Shown here: positions 21,601 to 34,100 of the stretch, in pieces | Layout: every line of letters starts with the position of its first letter | How positions within the stretch are numbered: the first letter of the stretch is position 1 | Assembly: GCA_026122225.1 (NCBI GenBank) | Contig: JANEZZ010000522.1 | Coordinates: 1,488,001-1,552,000 of the forward strand | Direction of reading: 5' to 3' | Length of the DNA: 64,000 bases | Origin: Heloderma charlesbogerti | Taxonomy: Eukaryota; Chordata; Lepidosauria; Squamata; Helodermatidae | Made by a program: the position numbers and the translations under genes | Notes under the pieces: model-generated | What the model was told of the DNA's origin: nothing | Database searches by the model: none | The model's input: the letters and a program-made list of their open reading frames with translations, nothing else

Positions 21601-24600
21601 CCACTGTCTGCCTCCTGCCTGGGCTGATCACTCCTCTCTATGGGCCACTGGAAGTATTTGCTTGCATCCCCACCATCTCGCAAAGGACAAGAAACACACC
21701 TGACACAGAATTCCAATGCATACTTTACTAATTGATTTCTCAGGTTACACAAGATAAAGTTATAAAGGAGGCATGGAAGCACTTGATTTAGTATGGGGCT
21801 GTGAAAGCAGGGCTACCAAAGCCTCCATGAGGGGTATACAGTGCTTACTGGCTATGTGATCCGGGACAATCCTGGCTGTGTGTTGGCACAGTAACACGCA
21901 GTACTGAACCACGGATAACATGTGGATAATGGTCCCTGATGCTTGGACATATTGCTTGGACTTCACAACGTGATGCTATTTCTGACTGGGGATTCAGAGG
22001 GTGGGGAGCGGGCTGCTGTTGCTGGGGATTGATGCTGACGGTATCAGTCCCATCTCTGGGTCTCGGCAGCTGGAGTTCTCCTACAGGAGCACATTCCCCC
22101 CTCAATTCACTAGTGTTGTGAAGGATGCAGCACACAATAACATCTGCTACAAGGTCATCCTCAACATTCAGAAGCGTAAAGAGTGCCACGGTGCCTTTAG
22201 TCACAATCTCTCCTCTGGTAGACTCGCCCTGGTGTAATAGTAGCTGAAGGTTTTTTCCTCCCTCTGGGTGTCCTCAGAATGAGGTACGGTGTCATTAGCC
22301 AGCTGAAGCATGAAAGCCTGATCACCCAGGATGAGAGGGCGCACTGGGACCCCATCCACTGTGACCAGTAAAGAACGTGCTCACGGCTCGCTTATCTGTC
22401 ACTGGTGAATTCCAGAAGAAAGCTGTGTCATGGTGTCTTCCGGAAACACCAGCGTACATATCCATGAACCTGTCCTTGCTGTTGGAAGGTAATAGTAGTC
22501 TGGGGCTTTCCCTTACAGAGTCAAAATTCTTATATGGGACGAGTCCAGGAGCCACCCAGCCTGAGGAAACCCAAGCTCACAGAAACCTTGGATTTTTTGT
22601 TCTCGCCGCCCACCTTAATTACATCCGTGAGATATAGCTTGCTCAGGACTTGCACCACTTCTCTGAAATTTTGCAGGCTGTGGATTTCCCAACTCCAATG
22701 GTGGTACTGAGCGGGAGACAGCCCAAGTTGAATGCCAGCTTGTATAGTGTCCATGCTGAGCATTTTCTGACTGGAATAGACTGGCGCATTGCTGTAGTTT
22801 GTCTCTGAATTATTCAATCGATTTCTTCAGCTACGGTGTCAAACATGGCCCGTGATATCCAACAACCTAGCGGAAAGGTACATCATCCCAATGGCCTACC
22901 TTAAGCATCAAGGCCCACACAACTTTTGTATGTGGCAGGGTCCACCAGCATGTCAAGCACAGGTCCACTGCCAGATGCTCAGCCACAGCCATGGTTGCTA
23001 CAGCCACGTGTGCCATTTCCACTGTGGCGGACATTCTCCAGTCCATCTGATTCAGGATTCACATGTGAGCACACGGCTGACCTCTTCCAAAGCACATTAC
23101 TGGCCCCTCTGCTGTGGTGCCTGTGTAGAGGTGCTAGTGCAAGGCTTGCATAAGCTGCTGCACAGCAACTGAGCTGCCAGAGGATCAGCTCCTCCTGCTC
23201 ATCATGAATCTGTATGAGGCACTGCAGAACTGCATGCATGGTGGCCACTTTTGCAGCCATTCTTGCTTCTCAGCCTTTGAATTTTGAGACATGAGTTACG
23301 GTAACAGGCAGGAGTTACTGTAACAGGCAGGGCTGGTGATGTTGTAGCTTGGGATGGAGGAGGACCAAATGGTGGCCAGCTGTGGGCAGTTAAAGCTCTA
23401 GAGGAAGACGAACTGGGGGTGGATGAAGGAGGCAACCAAACAGGGGCGATGGCTGATTTGTTCTGCAAGCTTGGGATGGAGGAGAAGCTAGCCGTGGACA
23501 GCAGAGGGAAGGAAGTGGGGATATGAGGCAAAAGAATTGGACTGTTTACTCTGCCTACTCAGCCCCTATGACCCACTACATTAATGGCCATAAAAATAAC
23601 CAGAATTACAGCCTGTACTGACAGGGCCGGAAGACCATGCTCTCTAGCCTAACAATCCTACCCGCTACAGCCAGCAAATCTTGTTGCAGCCCCCAAGCTC
23701 TATGTTCATTTTGATACAGGAATCTACAAAGTAGAGTACAAAGCTCTCGAAGAGTCACGCGACAGAGGGTGGATGCCAGGTAAGGGTGGGGAGGAAGACA
23801 GAGGGGAAAGTAAAGTATTATTTGTTGTAATGCCATGACTCACAGCCCACCTACACACTAACCCAGTAAAGAATGCACACACCTTTTCACCTCAGACGGT
23901 GGAATCTTCTATGTAAAGAGACAATCTTTCATTTCCTGCAAAGATTTCCTTTGGAAATGGAAGTTAAATGGAAGTTTCTCCCTCCGTTCTCCTCACTTAG
24001 CTGTGCTACACTCACAACACCGCTGCATAGTACTGGCTAGAAACGTCCTTGAGACAAGCCTCACCAACTTACGTTATTACTAAGTATTTAGTGGATGGAC
24101 GGCAGAGGAAAGATAGCAGTAGGAAGGAAAGCAAGAGGCTTGGAGCAAAGAAGACATGTTTGCGGGCGGTGGGGAATTACTAGGAGCTGACACAAGCCTC
24201 TGGGCCAATGTTTTCTTCCATCCGCAATTGTCCAGCTGCTGATGGACAACCTGGCTCTCTTGTTGGCGCACAGATAAATCTTGTCCATGCCGGCACTGCC
24301 TTCCACAGTGTGGAACTGGCTGGCCCTGCTATGGTCCCTATGGTTCATAGGATCTGTGAACCGCACACTGGGAATCACAGGCTGAAATGGCACACGAGGG
24401 TCTCGGAGTTGTAGCTGAGATAGGGGTACCCGAGCGTACTGCTCAAAACAATGCTGAGCCTATGGCTCCAATAGAGGCTGAGCAGGAGGATGCAAACACT
24501 GCTGTGGAGGTCCATATGGTAGGAAGGTAGAGCCTGCTGTCCGGGGAGGGCTGCTTGTAAGGCTGCTGCCTTGCCATCAGTTCATTCCACCATGGCCCTC

Positions 24601-27600
24601 TCCAACATACGATCCGAGGCGTTCATGTCTTCATGCACTGACTCCCCTTAACTGTCGATGCTCTGAGCTATGTGACGTGTTGCCTACACAGACACAAGAT
24701 GTTCATTCATTCTCCAGCTATGCTCCTAGGCATCGCGTTCCTTGAAAAGTTCATATGTACATTCCGCAGATGCTTCTGTGGCATGAACCAAGTCCCTAGC
24801 AAGCTCCACATGGTTGGTCTTCCACTTGTTTATTAACCGCGCCACTCTCTGCACATTTGTCCATGGCACCTCTCCTTCTGCCCCCTCCCCCAGCATTTCC
24901 TCAGCCTCTCTCAAGCAGTTCTCTTCTCCTCTGCTGGTAGCTACTGCTGCTCTTCAACAGGTGCTGCTTCACATTCAGCCAACTCCTCCTCTCCTGCCAC
25001 TGTGGGAAAGCCAGTAAAGAATGGGGTGTTCAGCAAACCAACAACCCAAGTCCTGATCCAGTCGTGGCATTTTGTCATTATACATGGTAGAATTGTACGT
25101 TCCAGAGCGAGGTTGGTTGGCGGGGCACCTGTACAGGCAGGAGTGCGCATCACAATCTTGTCAAGATCCACTCCACTATTGTGTGGCATGAGAGATGCTC
25201 CTCTGCTGCCACTGAAAGCTGGCATGCCAGTACCCACAGGAGAATGCTGGCGTCAGGTATCTTGGAGGTGTCAATGTCCATAGCATCCCCGGGGAGCTCA
25301 AGTTCAGAGTACATTTCCCTTGGAGAGGTGCTTCAGACCACTTCTCAAATGGCAGTCTCCACATCCTGCACTTGGGAGGAAGCAAGGGATGCCCGATGCA
25401 TAGTAGAGGCTGCCCATGCAGCCATGGGCGGGTTTCTCTGAACTGTGGGAAACCCTGTGGGGCCACTAGTTCTGGGAGAGTAACTTCGGCTCTTGGTCCC
25501 CAAAGCAGAATGTGTAGCTTGCAGGTAAGCAGTGATGGACTCCCAGACCAGGGAACAGTCTCTACTGCTGTCTTAGGCCAAGAACCATTAACTCCAGTGG
25601 AGGGCGGCAACCTGGCTCCATACGAATCATTTCGGGAGGGCAGCATCAGGGTGACATGTGACTGTAGCCGATGTGATGTGACGCTGCTTTGGTGTACTTG
25701 CAATGGGTGGCCATGACACACAGGGGTCCAACCACAAGTCACCCTCTCTCCATGCTGCATACACTTTCCTTCATGGTACAGGAGTAGGAGAGGAGGGATC
25801 ACAGTTGGGTGAAAAGGGTGGCCTTTGTGAGGCAATGACTACCTTTCAGGGGTTCAGGCAACAGAATTCCACTACCAGCAGTATAACCAGGTGTCACATC
25901 CCTCCTGTCCAGCAAGTCACCAATTTGTCATAAAATGGCATGGCGCATGGCTCAACGCTGTGAGCGGTATGCAAGAAGCCATGCTGCAACATCTTTTCAG
26001 AAAGCCAGGGGAACAGAGTGTCATGTCTGGTACTCTGTAGGGTCTCCTATGCTTCTGGACTGATCCAGTGGTCAGTGGATATGCCTAGTCCAGCATCTGT
26101 CCAGAACCTAGTGTGTCTTCTTTGGCTTTGGTGTTCTTCGGAAACTGTGCCTGAGAAGGTGCCACCATCACCTGAGACACTTGTGATGCTTGAATGAAGG
26201 ACTGAGTAGCAGGTGAAAAGAGGGAGACCAATAGTCCACCTCCTCCTCCATTCAGGACTCTGGTGAGCATGGAGCTTTCTGAGCCATGGCCGGTCCGTTC
26301 CAGATCAAGGAGTTGTAAGCTATGCAGCTTCCGTGTGGCCTGCTACGGAGGCAGCTGTCATCCCACTGATCCCCACACCCAGAGAAGCAGGAAGACCTTG
26401 GCTCAGCCTTAGATTACTAACATTGTTCAGTTTACTAAGGAGGGATTGCAGGTCAAAGCCTGGTTCTGAACATGCGTCGTTAGGGAGGGGATGCAAGTCC
26501 AATTCTGCTAAACATTTAAGCAGCCTTTAATGGTCTGGGTCCCAAGCAGTTTCTATCCTTAAAGCATCTTTTAACAGCAGAGAAGAAGAGAAGTGCCGCA
26601 CTTGGGGTTGTTCTGGGACAGTTTAGGAGACAGACACAACTAAACTTGGAAGCCTAGCCACCTTTCTCCAAGGTCACTCAGTACAGATAAGAGCAACTTG
26701 GTTTACAACAAAAAGCAGTGTGCAAACCATAACACACCACTTTCATGGGCAGTGCTGAACAGCAGGAGGGGGGGATGAGCAAACGAGGAGGGAGGAGTGG
26801 GGCGGGGCAAGCGCACGCTGTCACAGCTGTTACCAGGCAGACTTCTACCAGCACAATCATGCAGCAGAAAAAGGAACAGTTGGGTATTCCTGTAGGCTTC
26901 AGACACAACCCCTGAACAAGCCACGGTCCCAGGTCCACACATCAACAGCTTATGGCTTGAACAAGCCACCATCAACAACCCAACAATAAGCCATGGGTTC
27001 TTAGTGTGGCTTGTTCATAGTTAACCCATGCTAAGCCATCGTGCTGGGTTCGCATGAGACAAGCCAGAGCAGAAAAGAAACCATGGTGGCTTGTGCTGTG
27101 CAAACCAGGTCACTGCCTGGCAGCAGCTCTCTAGGTCAGGGAGTGGGCACACTGTGGCCCTCCAGATGGAAGTTGCTGTTCAACAACACAGGTTCCCTAC
27201 CCCTGCCCTAGGGTTTCACACCTTCCCAGGCCTACTGGAGATGCCCAGCATTGAACCTGGGGCCTTCTGCAAGCAAAACACGTGCTCTACCACTGAGCTA
27301 AAGCCCTTCCCCATATGTGTCACTTCAGAACATCAGCAGGCAAGAATGTTCCACTCCAACCCCCCAGAGCCATGTGGATGTCAGGGCAAATCTGGAGCCC
27401 ATGCTAATAGCAGACCAAGGGAGAAATGTCCATGGAAAGAAGGCAAAGCTCAGGGCAACAAGCGCTCACAGAAAAAGCCCTTGAAGAGGGTCCCTCTATC
27501 TCACTCCCATTTCTGCCTTCTTCCCTCCCAGAAGCAGTCCACCTCAGGTGGATGGGATGGAGAAACTATAATAAAGGAGATGGCCCCTGAGAGGAACTGA

Positions 27601-28152
27601 CAGGATGTTGCCTGGGCTTTGTTCAAGTCTGCTGGTTGGCACTATTTCTCTCTCCTAACTCTAAGCATCCCAAGAACAGAGCTAGCACTTCAAGCAGGGC
27701 AGAGGAGATATTTACTTTGGGAAATCTTTCCACCAAGTTGGACTCCCGTTAAAGACACACACTCATCCAGAAGCAGTGCCCACCCCCCCCAAGGCATCAA
27801 GCACAAGGGGAATTTCAGTATGTCCCCGAACAGGGCGCCCCACGTGATGGCAGAATTGCAAAGCAAAGCAAAGCCACCTGAAGCTCAGGCAAAGGTGAGG
27901 AGTGGAAAGTTACAATAGAGGAATTGGGGCGTTGGCTGCATCCCCTCAGTACAGCATTCACCGCCGAACACTCAGGCACCTCTGAGCCATTTTGCCACTC
28001 AGTTGAACAATAACAGCTCCACACAGTCTGGCGAGAACAAGCCAAGCCACCTCTGGGCTACCCCCATAACGGCTCCACAAAGTGAATTCCAGGAGGAAGG
28101 CTGGAACATGGGAACAGCAACAGAGTCAGCCATTAGGGCTCATGCTTGCGAG

Positions 28153-28197
<45 letters not shown>

Positions 28198-31100
28198 AGC
28201 TTCCTTACCAAATCAGGGGCCACAATTTCTTCTACTCATGCCCTCATATTGCAGGTGGGTGTGCACATGTATAAGTTGTTCACTTTTAAGCTGGGAGTGA
28301 AAAAAACATTAAATTTGCCCATGTTTGGTATCATCTGGGAGACAGAAGAATTCTGGGGGGTTTTCCACTCAGCAACACTGCTTTCGTCTACACAAGGTTG
28401 AAAGCAGGTTTCTGTCACACATCATATCCTCAGCCAGTCCCATTCCCATGAGGCAACCCATCTACTGTCCAGGATAGCCTTCCCCAACCTGGTGCCCTCC
28501 AGGCATCTTGGACTACATCTCCATCAGCCCCAGCCAGCCTGGCCAAGAGGAGTTGCACTCTAAAACACCTAGAAGGCTCCAGGTTGGGGGAGGCTGATCA
28601 CGAAGGTTAGCCCGACTCGCTTTCCTTGATTCCAGCCTTCACGATCAATGTTTGTCCACATATAGATTGGTGCCTGCCCTGGAATGGGGCTTCTACTTTC
28701 AGCTTTTCCTATGGATGGTTGAACTCCCCTGCTCTGAGAGAGGCAACAAAGCTCACATGCACAGCCTTGATGTTAAGAATCTATGCAAGCTGCTATGAAT
28801 AAGTCAGCAAACGTTCACCCAAGCAGCAAGAGAGAGAAAGGCAATGATTTCTAGGGTTCACAGTGACAACTGTGCGAGGAAGGAAGCGTTCACCTAGAAT
28901 CCATTCCCAAAGGGAGAAAAAGCATCCTGTTACTTCCTTACTGGTCTTCACACATTTCTGTAAGTAAGCAATTTCAAAATGTCCTCAGGCAGAAAGGAAG
29001 CAACAGTAATCAAAGCTACGTTTGTATCTGTCTGTCCACAAGGAATGGATTCAAGGTGCAGCCCTTAAGAGGACCATTCCTGTTTCCAATCATCGGAGAA
29101 AGACAGGGGATTTGCCAACACCAAAGGGGAAAGAGACATAAGCCAGGTCACTTACTTTTCTTGTCTAATTCTGAGGTCTTTCTTTGGTCTACAAGGAAAG
29201 AGGAGCAACATCAGGAGAGAACCAATAATAAATGCAAAGACATCACTTCCACCCTTTCACCACCTTAGCCCCACTCTTTCGATCATCCAGCATTTTGCCC
29301 ACGGTCAGCCTTCCCCAACCCAGAGGCCTCCAGATGTTCTACAATTTTCATCATCGCTGACCATTGGCCGTGCTCACTGGGACCGATGGGAGTTATAGTC
29401 CAAAACGTGGAGAGCACCAGATTGGGGGAAGGCTGGCGTATGTTCTGACAGCCCAGTGAAATGTTTCTCAACCAGCTATTGCATCTTATGGATTCTCAGT
29501 CTGCACCACCCAATGAATACACCCAATAGCTGGTGAACATCCTATAGCAGTTCTATTAAGAACATCACGCCACTAATGAAATACTCGTCTTTGGTCATGC
29601 CTGCACTCACCCCCCCCCCCCCCACACACACACACACAGAGGCCAGTAGAATTTTATCTGCAATGCTACATAGCCATCAGAACAGTTACAACTCTCAGTT
29701 CTGCTCCAAACACAACCAGGAAGATTCTCCATCCTCACCTGCACTCACAACTACTGTGCTGTTGGAAGATCATCTGGCTTATGTGCTGGCCCTGAAAGGG
29801 TTTAATTCTCATGATCTAAAATAAAAGAACGGGGGCGGGGCAGGGAAGAGAAAAGAAGGAACAGGGTGAGTCACATTCACAGAGTAGTCAAGTTCAATAG
29901 CCATCTCTCAAGAAAAAATAGTTTGGCCATTTAAGGCACAATCCTATGCATGTTTCGATGGAAAAATGTCCTACTTCTCCCAGCATTCCCTAGCCAGTAA
30001 TGCTGGCTGGGGAATGCTGGGAGTTGCAGGACTTTATATCATCAAAACATGCACAGGACTGCACCATCCTATACCTACTGACCCAGGAGTAAGCCACACC
30101 GAACTCAATGGGATTTACTTCTGAGGAGACTTATAGAGGATTGCCCTGTAGCGCAGCAAACAAATGCAAAACTGAGCAATTCCTGATCCAGATGGCCAGC
30201 ATAATAAACCTTTTTCGAAAAACGGACATCGCATTTGTAATTCGCTTTTTAAAAAAAAGTTTGCTGATTTCTCACCCTCCTCCTCCCGCACAAATGATAT
30301 TTGGTTGGATTTTAGCTACCAGGCCACCTCCTTGCCCATGAAAGTGGCGCCAGTTTCTTCACAGGAGGGACAGGGGACCCCTTCTTGGATTCTAGAAACT
30401 AAATGCCAACATGAGGAAATGTAACTGGATCAAGGCGAATGTAGACTCAAACAGAGATCTGTGGCAACAACCGCAAGTTTGCATGCCTCTGCATAGCACA
30501 CAATGCAATGGAACCTGAAGAGCAGGTTGTTAGCGTGAGTGCGTGTGGGGGGGGGATTTGTGTGCATATATGTAGCAATACCAGTGAGGTATTCTATAGG
30601 CAATGCAAGTGCAAACCATGCACTGGTCGCACATCCACTTTAGACCTATTAAGGCAACGACACTCAACTGCTTCAAGTGCACGCTCATTCGCACTGTGCG
30701 CCTGGTGGACAGCAGCCTTAGATTATCCACCCTTCTGCTCAGAGGCCTGGCTCTCTGCTCCGGAAAACGCCACACAAAGATGGCGCCGCAGGAGTGCGAA
30801 ATAGCAGCTCTGTATACAACTCCAGGCTCATGAAGGGATCTGGTTTCCTTGGAATCAACACAGCCACTTGTGGTCTTGGGTCAGCACCACAAAAACCACC
30901 ATGGTATTTACACTCTGCTTCGACAGGCTGGATCCAGAATGGCAAGGCGACATCTGTAAGTGATGACGGGGGGGGGGAGATAAGCTGCATTGTCCCACAT
31001 GTGGAGGACTGGACTTGGGAGCGGATCAGGATGAAGAGCTTTGCAAAAGCCGAGGAGACAGGAAGGGAAGCTAGCGGAGGTGTATCTGCTTGTGCAGAGC

Positions 31101-34100
31101 ACACATTCTCACAGCACACTAGGCCTTCACTGTGGTTTCCTTTTGAGGACAACTACATTCCGACCAAGAAAAGAAAGGAAGCTCTCCCATCCGTAACTGC
31201 CCCATGGCTCTTCCTGCTCCTGCAGTGCTGCTGCAACCAACCAGTCAAAACTCTAGCTTGGCCAGTGAACCCTGACTTGGCCAGCTCTTGAGGCAGTCAG
31301 TGCAGAGAGGCTCCTTTTGCACACTGCATGCCGCTGCCCTGGGAGCTGAGGCGGTGATGTACAGAAGCCAAAGCAAGAGTTAAGATAGAGCCAGTGGGTA
31401 GGGGAGGTTTTCAGATCCGCGCCCTCTCAAAAGGCCATGAGGGATCAATGCTACCTCTATGAACACAGCCACTCAGCTCCTAACTACCAGATTATTTGTT
31501 AAAGTAACAAATAATCAATTCTCCTTAGAAACCGATAAGAAGCAAACCACATTCAGTCCTTCCGGGGAAACGACAGTGAGTCTCTTCACATTATCATACA
31601 GTAAGTTAGATCAGGGATGCTCAACTTCTTCAGCCTCAGAGGATGGATTCTCCCTGAACAACCTGCTCAAAGGCCCGGGCTACTAGTCAAGATGGCGATC
31701 CGCTACCTCCGGTATCAGAGGTGGTTTGCCCCTGTGCACCAGCTGCTGGAAGACAGAAGCGTGAGGCAGCAGAGGCCAGTGGTGCTAATGACAGTGGGAC
31801 AGTGAATCCACTCTAGGTTTCAGTCAGAATGCTAAGGGAGCTATCCAAGGTGCTTCACCGGAGAGACCCCTGGAGCTGGGGGGCCCTGCAGCTTCACTCC
31901 TTGGATAGCCCCTTTGGAGTTCTGACTGGAACCTGGAGTGGATTCACTGCCCCACTGACATCAGAGCCACCGGCCTCCACTGGCACGAAGGTACCACTGC
32001 ACTCATGTCCTACTTGTGGGCTTCTCACAGGCAGCCGGTTGGCCACTGTGTGAACAGAACATTGGGCTAGATGGACCCTTGGTCTGATCCAGCAGGGCTC
32101 GTCTTATGTTCAGGGAGACGCTGGCAGGGCTGGCAAGCAGCTGAATGAGGAGCAGCTCGTCACCTGCCGCTAGCTGGTTCCCTAAACTCTAGGGAACAGG
32201 GCCAATGGATCTAAAAGCAGTGCACAAACTGCTACCTCTCACCGAGCTGCTCCTCCCTTCATAGTACAGGACAGCACCACAGAGAGCGTGACAACATGGA
32301 GGCCTCTCAGGCAATTCCCTATGTTCTGATGGGAGGGGCTCCCGGGGACAGCTGAGAGACTCTCTTGCACACCTTTTGACTTCAACAGGGAGGGGCTGCA
32401 GCTCAGTGGCAGAGCACCTGCTTTGCACGCAGAAGGCCCCAGGTTCGATCCCCGGCATGTCCAGGTACGGCAAGGAAAACTCCTGCCCGACACCCTGGAG
32501 AGCCATTGCTGCTAGGCAGTGTCAACAATACTGGGCCAGATGGACCCATGGTTGGACTAGGTGAAGGGCAGCTTCCTATGTTCTTAGGACTGCTGACCAA
32601 GTCAAATTGCTCCAGGAGTAGCACTGGGCAGGCCAAAAGCAAAGCAAGAGAGTCACTCTTCCCAAAGCCAAGAGGCAGGAGTGGTGGTGGAGCGGGTTGG
32701 ATTGGGGCAAAGGGACCATGAGTTGGCCACACCCCCAGTAAGGTAAACCACCCCACAGCCCTATGGGTTATTTCAAAGGAAAAAACATGACACAGTCATG
32801 AACCAGTAGCTTCTCCCCTCTTTCCCCCCGGTTTCCTCCTATTGCTCAGCCATCACCTCACCTCCATGGTGATACTGCTCATCGCTGTGGGCGTGCACTC
32901 CAGTGACTCATCACTACAGCACCCTCCACATCTCAACAGGAGCACACACGACGGCTTGAAGATGTATTCCACCTCATCAGGGTATTCCTGAAAAATATCC
33001 ACCATGGTCTCAATCGGCCTGCAGACACTGCGAGCGTAGACGTCCATAAACGACATTGCTACAAAAGGGGGGGAGGAGGAGCAAAGAGAGATAAATGAAT
33101 CACTTTTCCATTTTGTTTTCTGAAGTCTGACAGAATCATTCTTAAGATGTTTCAGGGCAGTGTAGAAACAGGGACATAGGACTCTGCAATCGGTGCTCTT
33201 TCTACCTGAATACCTCCCCACTATCTTCTGGGTCACTCAAACATGCCGTCAATAAATACATTAGACCAGTTCAAATGCACTTAAAGCCTAAGAAGATAAA
33301 GTGCCGAGTGGGGGTGGCGAAGAAAGATAAAGCTGAATCACTCACAGGTTTTTAACCAGCTAGACTCTGAATGCATTTGCAAGACAGAAACTAAAGTGAA
33401 TCACAAGCCCCAGAAATCAGAACAGAAGTCACAGAGGACCAGGGCAAATTTGGTTGGAGAAGTTTTTCACTGGAGCTAATGCTGTGCCACCAAAATCTGC
33501 AGCAAAAAAGGCAGCATGCCACCAAATTTCAGCAGCATACCACTACAGAAGGGTAAGGAGCGCACATTCAGCGTGAAAATAAGCTACATTGGTCCTTTTT
33601 ACCCCTCCGCAGTGATTTGCTACTGAAATTTGGCACCAAGCTCCCAATTTTTTTTCTGCCACTGCCAAACTCAGTGGCATGGCAGCAGGGGTGCAGCCCA
33701 TAGGGGGGAGAGGGGTCAAAAGTGACCCCTGTGCCCCCCAAAGTTGCCTACGCTGGCCTCGCAGATAGGCTCACTGTATGGCTACCAAGAACAGCACTTT
33801 CACTGCTGCAGCACTTGCCCTCTGAAACTCCCTCCCCCCTTTGCATTTTAGGGGCCTGCATAAGCTGTGCCTGTTCACTCCACCTTTCCCTGTAGCATGA
33901 CCCAGCCATGCATATTCATTTTATTGATGCTGATTGTTTTTATCTGTATTTGTATTGTTGCAATTTTAACATTGTACATTGCTGTTGGTATTTTTATGTC
34001 CAGCCTTATATACATTTGTACAAACAAACAAACTAGAAGATATGGAATCCAGCCACAAAATTACGTTTTGTAGCCTTCCCCACCGAGTACCCTCCAGGGG

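Larger units (their letters stand above)
19431..29155 (-). other. VEGFA intron 5
   Basis: The longest intron (9.7 kb). It holds SINE and MITE copies, a short BovB tail and a decayed PIF/Harbinger transposon, listed separately. No host exon other than VEGFA is supported inside it. Confidence 0.8.
29816..32861 (-). other. VEGFA intron 3
   Basis: About 3.0 kb; carries the foldback, SINE and MITE copies listed separately, no other gene. Confidence 0.8.

Noticed and set aside
32388..32470. Possible tRNA gene
   Set aside because: A and B boxes are present, but the acceptor stem does not pair and the sequence continues into a SINE body found elsewhere in the window.
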